This document shows positions 46,401 through 61,300 of a DNA stretch of 64,000 nt, in pieces. The notes below the pieces were generated by a model that saw nothing but the letters and a program-made list of their open reading frames with translations, did not search any database and had not been told where the DNA came from. Both the position numbers and the translations under genes were made by a program. The first letter of the stretch is position 1; every line of letters starts with the position of its first letter. Source of the stretch: Osedax frankpressi (lineage: Eukaryota > Annelida > Polychaeta > Sabellida > Siboglinidae); assembly GCA_964035775.1 (NCBI GenBank), contig OZ038314.1, positions 6,888,654 through 6,952,653 on the forward strand. The letters are read 5' to 3'.

Positions 46401-49400
46401 TATTGTTTATTCTAATATATTCTACATACTTTATACAGTATGCTATTGTTTATTCTAATATATTCTACATACTTTATACAGTATGCTATTGTTTATTCTA
46501 ATATATTCTACATACTTTATACAGTATGCTATTATTTCTGTTAATATATTCTACATACTTTATACAGTATGCTATTGTTTATTCTAATATAGTCTACATA
46601 CTTTATACATTATGCTATTGTTTATTCTAATATATTCTACATACTTTATACAGTATGCTATTGTTTATTCTAATATATTCTACATACTTTATACAGTATG
46701 CTATTGTTTATTCTAATATATTCTACATACTTTATACAGTATGCTATTGTTTATTCTAATATATTCTACATACTTTATACAGTATGCTATTATTTCTGTT
46801 AATATATTCTACATACTTTATACAGTATGCTATTGTTTATTCTAATATAGTCTACATACTTTATACATTATGCTATTGAGTATTCTAATATATTCTACAT
46901 ACTTTATACAGTATGCTATTGTTTATTCTAATATATTCTACATACTTTATACAGTATGCTATTGTTTATTCTAATATATTCTACATACTTTATACAGTAT
47001 GCTATTGTTTATTCTAATATAGTCTACATACTTTATACAGTATGCTATTGTTTATTCTAATATAGTCTACATACTTTATACAGTATGATATTGTTTATTC
47101 TAATATATTCTACATACTTTATACAGTATGCTATTGTTTATTCTAATATATTCTACATACTTTATACAGTATGATATTGTTTATTCTAATATATTCTATA
47201 TACTTTATACAGTATGCTATTGTTTATTCTAATATATTCTACATACTTTAAACAGTATGCTATTGTTTATTCTAATATATTCTACATACTTTATACAGTA
47301 TGCTATTGTTTATTCTAATATATTCTACATACTTTATACAGTATGATATTGTTTATTCTAATATATTCTACATACTTTATACAGTATGATATTGTTTATT
47401 CTAATATATTCTACATACTTTAAACAGTATGCTATTGTTTATTCTAATATATTCTACATACTTTATACAGTATGCTATTGTTTATTCTAATATAGTCTAC
47501 ATACTTTATACAGTATGCTATTGTTTATTCTAATATATTCTACATACTTTATACAGTATGATATTGTTTATTCTAATATATTCTACATACTTTATACAGT
47601 ATGCTATTGTTTATTCTAATATATTCTACATACTTTATACAGTATGTTTTGTTTATTCTAATATATTCTACATACTTTATACAGTATGCTATTGTTTATT
47701 CTAATATATTCTATATACTTTATACATTATGCTATTGTTTATTCTAATATATTATATATACTTTATACAGTATGCTATTGTTTATTCTAATATAGTCTAC
47801 ATACTTTTTACAGTATGATATTGTTTATTCTAATATATTCTACATACTTTATACAGTATGCTATTGTTTATTCTAATATATTCTACACACTTTATACAGT
47901 ATGATATTGTTTATTCTAATATATTCTACATACTTTATACAGTATGCTATTGTTTATTCTAATATATTCTACATACTTTATACAGTATGCTATTGTTTAT
48001 TCTAATATATTCTACATACTTTATACAGTATGCTATTGTTTATTCTAATATATTCTACATACTTTATACAGTATGCTATTATTTCTGTTAATATATTCTA
48101 CATACTTTATACAGTATGCTATTGTTTATTCTAATATAGTCTACATACTTTATACAGTATGCTATTATTTCTGTTAATATATTCTACATACTTTATACAG
48201 TATGCTATTATTTCTGTTAATATATTCTACATACTTTATACAGTATGCTATTGTTTATTCTAATATATTCTACATACTTTATACAGTATGCTATTGTTTA
48301 TTCTAATATAGTCTACATACTTTATACAGTATGCTATTATTTCTGTTAATATATTCTACATACTTTATACAGTATGCTATTATTTCTGTTAATATATTCT
48401 ACATACTTTATACAGTATGCTATTGTTTATTCTAATATAGTCTACATACTTTATACAGTATGCTATTGTTTATTCTAATATATTCTACATACTTTATACA
48501 GTATGCTATTGTTTATTCTAATATATTCTACATACTTTATACAGTATGCTATTGTTTATTCTAATATATTCTACATACTTTATACAGTATGATATTGTTT
48601 ATTCTAATATATTCTACATACTTTATACAGTATGCTATTATTTCTGTTAATATATTATACATACTTTATACAGTATGCTATTGTTTATTCTAATATATTC
48701 TACATACTTTATACAGTATGCTATTGTTTATTCTAATATATTCTACATACTTTATACATTATGATATTGTTTATTCTAATATATTCTACATACTTTATAC
48801 AGTATGCTATTGTTTATTCTAATATATTCTACATACTTTATACAGTATGATATTGTTTATTCTAATATATTCTACATACTTTATACAGTATGCTATTATT
48901 TCTGTTAATATATTCTACATACTTTATACAGTATGCTATTGTTTATTCTAATATATTCTACATACTTTATACAGTATGCTATTGTTTATTCTAATATATT
49001 CTACATACTTTATACAGTATGCTATTGTTTATTCTAATATATTCTACATACTTTATACAGTATGCTATTGTTTATTCTAATATATTCTACATACTTTATA
49101 CAGTATGCTATTATTTCTGTTAATATATTCTACATACTTTATACACTATGCTATTGTTTATTCTAATATATTCTACATACTTTATACAGTATGCTATTGT
49201 TTATTCTAATATATTCTACATACTTTATACAGTATGCTATTGTTTATTCTAATATATTCTACATACTTTATACAGTATGCTATTGTTTATTCTAATATAT
49301 TCTACATACTTTATACAGTATGCTATTGTTTATTCTAATATATTCTACATACTTTATACAGTATGCTATTGTTTATTCTAATATATTCTACATACTTTAT

Positions 49401-51379
49401 ACAGTATGCTATTATTTATTCTAATATATTCTACATACTTTATACAGTATGCTATTATTTCTGTTAATATATTCTACATACTTTATACAGTATGCTATTG
49501 TTTCTGTTAATATATTCTACATACTTTATACAGTATGCTATTGTTTATTCTAATATATTCTACATACTTTATACAGTATGCTATTGTTTATTCTAATATA
49601 TTCTACATACTTTATACAGTATGCTATTGTTTATTCTAATATATTCTACATATTTTATACAGTATGCTATTATTTCCGTTAATATATTCTACATACTTTA
49701 TACAGTATGATATTGTTTATTCTAATATATTCTACATACTTTATACAGTATGATATTGTTTATTCTAATATATTCTACATACTTTATACAGTATGATATT
49801 GTTTATTCTAATATATTCTACATACTTTATACAGTATGCTATTATTTCCGTTAATATATTCTACATACTTTATACAGTATGATATTGTTTATTCTAATAT
49901 ATTCTACATACTTTATACAGTATGCTATTGTTTATTCTAATATATTCTACATACTTTATACAGTATGCTATTATTTCTGTTAATATATTCTACATACTTT
50001 ATACAGTATGCTATTGTTTATTCTAATATATTCTACATACTTTATACAGTATGCTATTGTTTATTCTAATATATTCTACATACTTTATACAGTATGATAT
50101 TGTTTATTCTAATATATTCTACATACTTTATACAGTATGCTATTATTTCTGTTAATATATTCTACATACTTTATACAGTATGCTATTGTTTATTCTAATA
50201 TATTCTACATACTTTATACAGTATGCTATTGTTTATTCTAATATATTCTACATACTTTATACAGTATGCTATTGTTTATTCTAATATATTCTACATACTT
50301 TATACAGTATGCTATTGTTTATTCTAATATATTCTACATACTTTATACAGTATGCTATTGTTTATTCTAATATATTCTACATACTTTATACAGTATGCTA
50401 TTGTTTATTCTAATATATTCTACATACTTTATACAGTATGCAATTGTTTATTCTAATATATTCTACATACTTTATACAGTATGCTATTGTTTATTCTAAT
50501 ATATTCTACATACTTTATACAGTATGATATTGTTTATTCTAATATATTCTACATACTTTATACAGTATGCTATTGTTTATTCTAATATATTCTACATACT
50601 TTATACAGTATGCTATTGTTTATTCTAATATATTCTACATACTTTATACAGTATGCTATTGTTTATTCTAATATATTCTACATACTTTATACAGTATGCT
50701 ATTGTTTATTCTAATATATTCTACATACTTTATACAGTATGCTATTGTTTATTCTAATATATTCTACATACTTTATACAGTATGCTATTATTTCTGTTAA
50801 TATATTCTACATACTTTATACAGTATGCTATTGTTTATTCTAATATAGTCTACATACTTTATACAGTATGCTATTATTTCTGTTAATATATTCTACATAC
50901 TTTATACAGTATGCTATTGTTTATTCTAATATAGTCTACATACTTTATACAGTATGCTATTATTTCTGTTAATATATTCTACATACTTTATACAGTATGC
51001 TATTGTTTATTCTAATATATTCTACATACTTTATACAGTATGCTATTGTTTATTCTAATATATTCTACATACTTTATACAGTATGCTATTGTTTATTCTA
51101 ATATATTCTACATACTTTATACAGTATGCTATTGTTTATTCTAATATATTCTACATACTTTATACAGTATGCTATTATTTCTGTTAATATATTCTACATA
51201 CTTTATACAGTATGCTATTGTTTATTCTAATATAGTCTACATACTTTATACAGTATGCTATTATTTCTGTTAATATATTCTACATACTTTATACAGTATG
51301 CTATTGTTTATTCTAATATAGTCTACATACTTTATACAGTATGCTATTGTTTATTCTAATATATTCTACATACTTTATA

Positions 51380-52370
51380 CAGTATTCTATTGTTTATTCT
51401 AATATATTCTACATACTTTATACAGTATGCTATTATTTCTGTTAATATATTCTACATACTTTATACAGTATGCTATTGTTTATTCTAATATAGTCTACAT
51501 ACTTTATACAGTATGCTATTGTTTATTCTAATATATTCTACATACTATATACAGTATGCTATTGTCTATTCTAATATATTCTACATACTTTATACAGTAT
51601 GCTATTGTTTATTCTAACATATTCTACATACTTTATACATTATGCTATTGTTTATTCTAATATATTCTACATACTTTATACAGTATGCTATTATTTCTGT
51701 TAATATATTCTACATACTTTATACAGTATGCTATTGTTTATTCTAATATAGTCTACATACTTTATACAGTATGCTATTGTTTATTCTAATATAGTCTACA
51801 TACTTTATACAGTATGATATTGTTTATTCTAATATATTCTACATACTTTATACAGTATGCTATTGTTTATTCTAATATATTCTACATACTTTATACAGTA
51901 TGATATTGTTTATTCTAATATATTCTATATACTTTATACAGTATGCTATTGTTTATTCTAATATATTCTACATACTTTAAACAGTATGCTATTGTTTATT
52001 CTAATATATTCTACATACTTTATACAGTATGCTATTGTTTATTCTAATATATTCTACATACTTTATACAGTATGATATTGTTTATTCTAATATATTCTAC
52101 ATACTTTATACAGTATGATATTGTTTATTCTAATATATTCTACATACTTTAAACAGTATGCTATTGTTTATTCTAATATATTCTACATACTTTATACAGT
52201 ATGCTATTGTTTATTCTAATATAGTCTACATACTTTATACAGTATGCTATTGTTTATTCTAATATAGTCTACATACTTTTTACAGTATGATATTGTTTAT
52301 TCTAATATATTCTACATACTTTATACAGTATGCTATTGTTTATTCTAATATATTCTACACACTTTATACA
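51380..52370. repeat. satellite block duplicated 3,268 bp downstream
   Basis: Five rare markers (CAGTATTCTATTG at 51,380; CATACTATATAC at 51,541; CTAACATATTC at 51,614; ATACTTTTTACAG at 52,273; TTCTACACAC at 52,353) all reappear exactly 3,268 bp (76 units) further on. The last two also occur 4,472 bp (104 units) upstream, at 47,801 and 47,881. Confidence 0.9.
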
Positions 52371-55300
52371 GTATGATATTGTTTATTCTAATATATTCTA
52401 CATACTTTATACAGTATGCTATTGTTTATTCTAATATATTCTACATACTTTATACAGTATGCTATTGTTTATTCTAATATATTCTACATACTTTATACAG
52501 TATGCTATTGTTTATTCTAATATATTCTACATACTTTATACAATATGCTATTGTTTATTCTAATATATTCTACATACTTTATACAGTATGCTATTGTTTA
52601 TTCTAATATATTCTACATACTTTATACAGTATGCTATTATTTCTGTTAATATATTCTACATACTTTATACAGTATGCTATTGTTTATTCTAATATAGTCT
52701 ACATACTTTATACAGTATGCTATTATTTCTGTTAATATATTCTACATACTTTATACAGTATGCTATTATTTCTGTTAATATATTCTACATACTTTATACA
52801 GTATGCTATTGTTTATTCTAATATATTCTAAATACTTTATACAGTATGCTATTGTTTCAGTTAATATAGTCTACATACTTTATACAGTATGCTATTATTT
52901 CTGTTAATATATTCTACATACTTTATACAGTATGCTATTATTTCTGTTAATATATTCTACATACTTTATACAGTATGCTATTGTTTATTCTAATATAGTC
53001 TACATACTTTATACAGTATGCTATTGTTTATTCTAATATATTCTACATACTTTATACAGTATGCTATTGTTTATTCTAATATATTCTACATACTTTATAC
53101 AGTATGCTATTGTTTATTCTAATATATTCTACATACTTTATACAGTATGATATTGTTTATTCTAATATATTCTACATACTTTATACAGTATGCTATTATT
53201 TCTGTTAATATATTATACATACTTTATACAGTATGCTATTGTTTATTCTAATATATTCTACATACTTTATACAGTATGCTATTGTTTATTCTAATATATT
53301 CTACATACTTTATACAGCATGCTATTGTTTATTCTAATATATTCTACATACTTTATACAGTATGCTATTGTTTATTCTAATATATTCTACATACTTTATA
53401 CAGTATGCTATTGTTTATTCTAATATATTCTACATACTTTATACAGTATGATATTGTTTATTCTAATATATTCTACATACTTTATACAGTATGATATTGT
53501 TTATTCTAATATATTCTACATACTTTATACAGTATGCTATTGTTTATTCTAATATATTCTACATACTTTATACAGTATGATATTGTTTATTCTAATATAT
53601 TCTACATACTTTATACAGTATGCTATTATTTCTGTTAATATATTCTACATACTTTATACAGTATGCTATTGTTTATTCTAATATATTCTACATACTTTAT
53701 ACAGTATGCTATTGTTTATTCTAATATATTCTACATACTTTATACAGTATGCTATTGTTTATTCTAATATATTCTACATACTTTATACAGTATGCTATTA
53801 TTTCTGTTAATATATTCTACATACTTTATACAGTATGCTATTGTTTATTCTAATATATTCTACATACTTTATACAGTATGCTATTGTTTATTCTAATATA
53901 TTCTACATACTTTATACAGTATGCTATTGTTTATTCTAATATATTCTACATACTTTATACAGTATGCTATTGTTTATTCTAATATATTCTACATACTTTA
54001 TACAGTATGCTATTGTTTATTCTAATATATTCTACATACTTTATACAGTATGCTATTGTTTATTCTAATATATTCTACATACTTTATACAGTATGCTATT
54101 ATTTCTGTTAATATATTCTACATACTTTATACAGTATGCTATTGTTTATTCTAATATATTCTACATACTTTATACAGTATGCTATTATTTCTGTTAATAT
54201 ATTCTACATACTTTATACAGTATGCTATTGTTTATTCTAATATATTCTACATATTTTATACAGTATGCTATTGTTTATTCTAATATATTCTACATACTTT
54301 ATACAGTATGCTATTGTTTATTCTAATATATTCTACATACTTTATACAGTATGCTATTGTTTATTCTAATATATTCTACATACTTTATACAGTATGCTAT
54401 TGTTTATTCTAATATATTCTACATACTTTATACAGTATGCTATTATTTCTGTTAATATATTCTACATACTTTATACAGTATGCTATTGTTTATTCTAATA
54501 TAGTCTACATACTTTATACAGTATGCTATTATTTCTGTTAATATATTCTACATACTTTATACAGTATGCTATTGTTTATTCTAATATAGTCTACATACTT
54601 TATACAGTATGCTATTGTTTATTCTAATATATTCTACATACTTTATACAGTATTCTATTGTTTATTCTAATATATTCTACATACTTTATACAGTATGCTA
54701 TTATTTCTGTTAATATATTCTACATACTTTATACAGTATGCTATTGTTTATTCTAATATAGTCTACATACTTTATACAGTATGCTATTGTTTATTCTAAT
54801 ATATTCTACATACTATATACAGTATGCTATTGTCTATTCTAATATATTCTACATACTTTATACAGTATGCTATTGTTTATTCTAACATATTCTACATACT
54901 TTATACATTATGCTATTGTTTATTCTAATATATTCTACATACTTTATACAGTATGCTATTATTTCTGTTAATATATTCTACATACTTTATACAGTATGCT
55001 ATTGTTTATTCTAATATAGTCTACATACTTTATACAGTATGCTATTGTTTATTCTAATATAGTCTACATACTTTATACAGTATGATATTGTTTATTCTAA
55101 TATATTCTACATACTTTATACAGTATGCTATTGTTTATTCTAATATATTCTACATACTTTATACAGTATGATATTGTTTATTCTAATATATTCTATATAC
55201 TTTATACAGTATGCTATTGTTTATTCTAATATATTCTACATACTTTAAACAGTATGCTATTGTTTATTCTAATATATTCTACATACTTTATACAGTATGC

Positions 55301-58300
55301 TATTGTTTATTCTAATATATTCTACATACTTTATACAGTATGATATTGTTTATTCTAATATATTCTACATACTTTATACAGTATGATATTGTTTATTCTA
55401 ATATATTCTACATACTTTAAACAGTATGCTATTGTTTATTCTAATATATTCTACATACTTTATACAGTATGCTATTGTTTATTCTAATATAGTCTACATA
55501 CTTTATACAGTATGCTATTGTTTATTCTAATATAGTCTACATACTTTTTACAGTATGATATTGTTTATTCTAATATATTCTACATACTTTATACAGTATG
55601 CTATTGTTTATTCTAATATATTCTACACACTTTATACAGTATGATATTGTTTATTCTAATATATTCTACATACTTTATACAGTATGCTATTGTTTATTCT
55701 AATATATTCTACATACTTTATACAGTATGCTATTGTTTATTCTAATATATTCTACATACTTTATACAGTATGCTATTGTTTATTCTAATATATTCTACAT
55801 ACTTTATACAGTATGCTATTGTTTATTCTAATATATTCTACATACTTTATACAGTATGCTATTGTTTATTCTAATATATTCTACATACTTTATACAGTAT
55901 GCTATTATTTCTGTTAATATATTCTACATACTTTATACAGTATGCTATTGTTTATTCTAATATAGTCTACATACTTTATACAGTATGCTATTATTTCTGT
56001 TAATATATTCTACATACTTTATACAGTATGCTATTATTTCTGTTAATATATTCTACATACTTTATACAGTATGCTATTGTTTATTCTAATATATTCTACA
56101 TACTTTATACAGTATGCTATTGTTTATTCTAATATATTCTAAATACTTTATACAGTATGCTATTGTTTCAGTTAATATAGTCTACATACTTTATACAGTA
56201 TGCTATTATTTCTGTTAATATATTCTACATACTTTATACAGTATGCTATTATTTCTGTTAATATATTCTACATACTTTATACAGTATGCTATTGTTTATT
56301 CTAATATAGTCTACATACTTTATACAGTATGCTATTGTTTATTCTAATATATTCTACATACTTTATACAGTATGCTATTGTTTATTCTAATATATTCTAC
56401 ATACTTTATACAGTATGCTATTGTTTATTCTAATATATTCTACATACTTTATACAGTATGCTATTGTTTATTCTAATATATTCTACATACTTTATATAGT
56501 ATGATATTGTTTATTCTAATATATTCTACATACTTTATACAGTATGCTATTATTTCTGTTAATATATTATACATACTTTATACAGTATGCTATTGTTTAT
56601 TCTAATATATTCTACATACTTTATACAGTATGCTATTGTTTATTCTAATATATTCTACATACTTTATACAGCATGCTATTGTTTATTCTAATATATTCTA
56701 CATACTTTATACAGTATGCTATTGTTTATTCTAATATATTCTACATACTTTATACAGTATGCTATTGTTTATTCTAATATATTCTACATACTTTATACAG
56801 TATGATATTGTTTATTCTAATATATTCTACATACTTTATACAGTATGATATTGTTTATTCTAATATATTCTACATACTTTATACAGTATGCTATTGTTTA
56901 TTCTAATATATTCTACATACTTTATACAGTATGATATTGTTTATTCTAATATATTCTACATACTTTATACAGTATGCTATTATTTCTGTTAATATATTCT
57001 ACATACTTTATACAGTATGCTATTGTTTATTCTAATATATTCTACATACTTTATACAGTATGCTATTGTTTATTCTAATATATTCTACATACTTTATACA
57101 GTATGCTATTGTTTATTCTAATATATTCTACATACTTTATACAGTATGCTATTATTTCTGTTAATATATTCTACATACTTTATACACTATGCTATTGTTT
57201 ATTCTAATATATTCTACATACTTTATACAGTATGCTATTGTTTATTCTAATATATTCTACATACTTTATACAGTATGCTATTGTTTATTCTAATATATTC
57301 TACATACTTTATACAGTATGCTATTGTTTATTCTAATATATTCTACATACTTTATACAGTATGCTATTGTTTATTCTAATATATTCTACATACTTTATAC
57401 AGTATGCTATTGTTTATTCTAATATATTCTACATACTTTATACAGTATGCTATTGTTTATTCTAATATATTCTACATACTTTATACAGTATGCTATTGTT
57501 TATTCTAATATATTCTACATACTTTATACAGTATGCTATTGTTTATTCTAATATATTCTACATACTTTATACAGTATGATATTGTTTATTCTAATATATT
57601 CTACATACTTTATACAGTATGCTATTGTTTATTCTAATATATTCTACATACTTTATACAGTATGCTATTGTTTATTCTAATATATTCTACATACTTTATA
57701 CAGTATGATATTGTTTATTCTAATATATTCTACATACTTTATACAGTATGCTATTATTTCTGTTAATATATTCTACATACTTTATACAGTATGCTATTGT
57801 TTATTCTAATATATTCTACATACTTTATACAGTATGCTATTGTTTATTCTAATATATTCTACATACTTTATACAGTATGCTATTGTTTATTCTAATATAT
57901 TCTACATACTTTATACAGTATGCTATTGTTTATTCTAATATATTCAACATACTTTATACAGTATGCTATTGTTTCTGTTAATATATTCTACATACTTTAT
58001 ACAGTATGCTATTGTTTATTCTAATATATTCTACATACTTTATACAGTATGCTATTGTTTATTCTAATATATTCTACATACTTTATACAGTATGCTATTG
58101 TTTATTCTAATATATTCTACATACTTTATACAGTATGCAATTGTTTATTCTAATATATTCTACATACTTTATACAGTATGCTATTGTTTATTCTAATGCA
58201 TTCTACATACTTTATACAGTATGCTATTGTTTCTGTTAATATATTCTACATACTTTATACAGTATGCTATTGTTTCTGTTAATATAGTCTACATACTTTA

Positions 58301-61300
58301 TACAGTATGCTATTATTTCTGTTAATATATTCTACATACTTTATACAGTATGCTATTATTTCTGTTAATATATTCTACATACTTTATACAGTATGCTATT
58401 GTTTATTCTAATATATTCTACATACTTTATACAGTATGATATTGTTTATTCTAATATATTCTACATACTTTATACAGTATGCTATTATTTCTGTTAATAT
58501 ATTCTACATACTTTATACAGTATGCTATTATTTCTGTTAATATATTCTACATACTTTATACAGTATGCTATTGTTTATTCTAATATATTCTACATACTTT
58601 ATACAGTATGCTATTGTTTATTCTAATATATTCTACATACTTTATACAGTATGCTATTGTTTATTCTAATATAGTCTACATACTTTATACAGTATGATAT
58701 TGTTTATTCTAATATATTCTACATACTTTATACAGTATGATATTGTTTATTCTAATATATTCTACATACTTTATACAGTATGCTATTGTTTATTCTAATA
58801 TAGTCTACATACTTTATACAGTATGCTATTGTTTATTCTAATATAGTCTACATACTTTATACAGTATGCTATTGTTTATTCTAATATATTCTACATACTT
58901 TATACAGTATGCTATTGTTTATTCTAATATATTCTACATACTTTATACAGTATGGTATTGTTTATTCTAATATATTCTACATACTTTATACAGTATGATA
59001 TTGTTTATTCTAATATATTCTACATACTTTATACAGTATGATATTGTTTATTCTAATATAGTCTACATACTTTATACAGTATGCTATTGTTTATTCTAAT
59101 ATATTCTACATACTTTATACAGTATGCTATTGTTTATTCTAATATATTCTACATACTTTATACAGTATGCTATTATTTCTGTTAATATATTCTACATACT
59201 TTATACAGTATGCTATTGTTTATTATAATATATTCTACATACTTTATACAGTATGCTATTGTTTATTCTAATATATTCTACATACTTTATACAGTATGCT
59301 ATTGTTTATTCTAATATATTCTACATACTTTATACAGTATGCTATTGTTTATTCTAATATATTCTACATACTTTATACAGTATGCTATTGTTTATTCTAA
59401 TATATTCTACATACTTTATACAGTATGCTATTGTTTATTCTAATATATTCTACATACTTTATACAGTATGCTATTGTTTATTCTAATATAGTCTACATAA
59501 TTTATACAGTATGCTATTGTTTATTCTAATATATTCTACATACTTTATACAGTATGCTATTGTTTATTCTAATATAGTCTACATACTTTATACATTATGC
59601 TATTGTTTATTCTAATATATTCTACATAATTTATACAGTATGCTATTATTTCTGTTAATATATTTTACATACTTTATACAGTATGCTATTGTTTATTCTA
59701 ATATATTCTACATACTTTATACAGTATGCTATTGTTTATTCTAATATATTCTACATACTTTATACAATATGCTATTGTTTATTCTAATATAGTCTACATA
59801 CTTTATACAGTATGATATTGTTTATTCTAATATATTCTACATACTTTATACAGTATGCTATTGTTTATTCTAATATATTCTACATACTTTATACAATATG
59901 CTATTGTTTATTCTAATATAGTCTACATACTTTATACAGTATGATATTGTTTATTCTAATATATTCTACATACTTTATACAATATGCTATTGTTTATTCT
60001 AATATAGTCTACATACTTTATACAGTATGATATTGTTTATTCTAATATATTCTACATACTTTATACAGTATGCTATTGTTTATTCTAATATATTCTACAT
60101 ACTTTATACAGTATGCTATTGTTTATTCTAATATATTCTACATACTTTATACAGTATGCTATTGTTTATTCTAATATATTCTACATACTTTATACATTAT
60201 GCTATTGTTTATTCTAATATATTCTACATACTTTATACAGTATGCTATTGTTTATTCTAATATATTCTATATACTTTATACAGTATGCTATTGTTTATTC
60301 TAATATATTCTACATACTTTATACAGTATGCTATTGTTTATTCTAATATATTCTACATACTTTATACAGTATGCTATTGTTTATTCTAATATATTCTACA
60401 TACTTTATATAGTATGCTATTGTTTATTCTAATATATTCTACATACTTTATACAGTATGGTATTGTTTATTCTAATATAGTCTACATACTTTATACAGTA
60501 TGCTATTGTGTATTCTAATATATTCTACATACTTTATACAGTATGCTATTGTTTATTCTAATATATTCTACATACTTTATACAGTATGTTATTGTTTATT
60601 CTAATATATTCTACATACTTTATACAGTATGCTATTGTTTATTCTAATATATTCTACATACTTTATACAGTATGCTATTGTTTATTCTAATATAGTCTAC
60701 ATACTTTATACAGTATGCTATTGTTTATTCTAATATATTCTACATACTTTATACAGTATGCTATTGTTTATTCTAATATATTCTACATACTTTATACAGC
60801 ATGCTATTGTTTATTCTAATATATTCTACATACTTTATACAGCATGCTATTGTTTATTCTAATATATTCTACATACTTTATACAGTATGCTATTATTTAT
60901 TCTAATATATTCTACATACTTTATACAGTATGCTATTATTTCTGTTAATATATTCTACATACTTTATACAGTATGCTATTGTTTATTCTAATATAGTCTA
61001 CATACTTTATACAGTATGCTATTGTTTCTGTTAATATATTCTACATACTTTATACAGTATGCTATTGTTTATTCTAATATATTCTACATACTTTATACAG
61101 TATGCTATTGTTTATTCTAATATAGTCTACATACTTTATACAGTATGCTATTGTTTATTCTAATATATTCTACATACTTTATACAGTATGCTATTGTTTA
61201 TTCTAATATATTCTACATACTTTATACAGTATGTTATTATTTCTGTTAATATATTCTACATACTTTATACAGTATGCTATTGTTTATTCTAATATATTCT

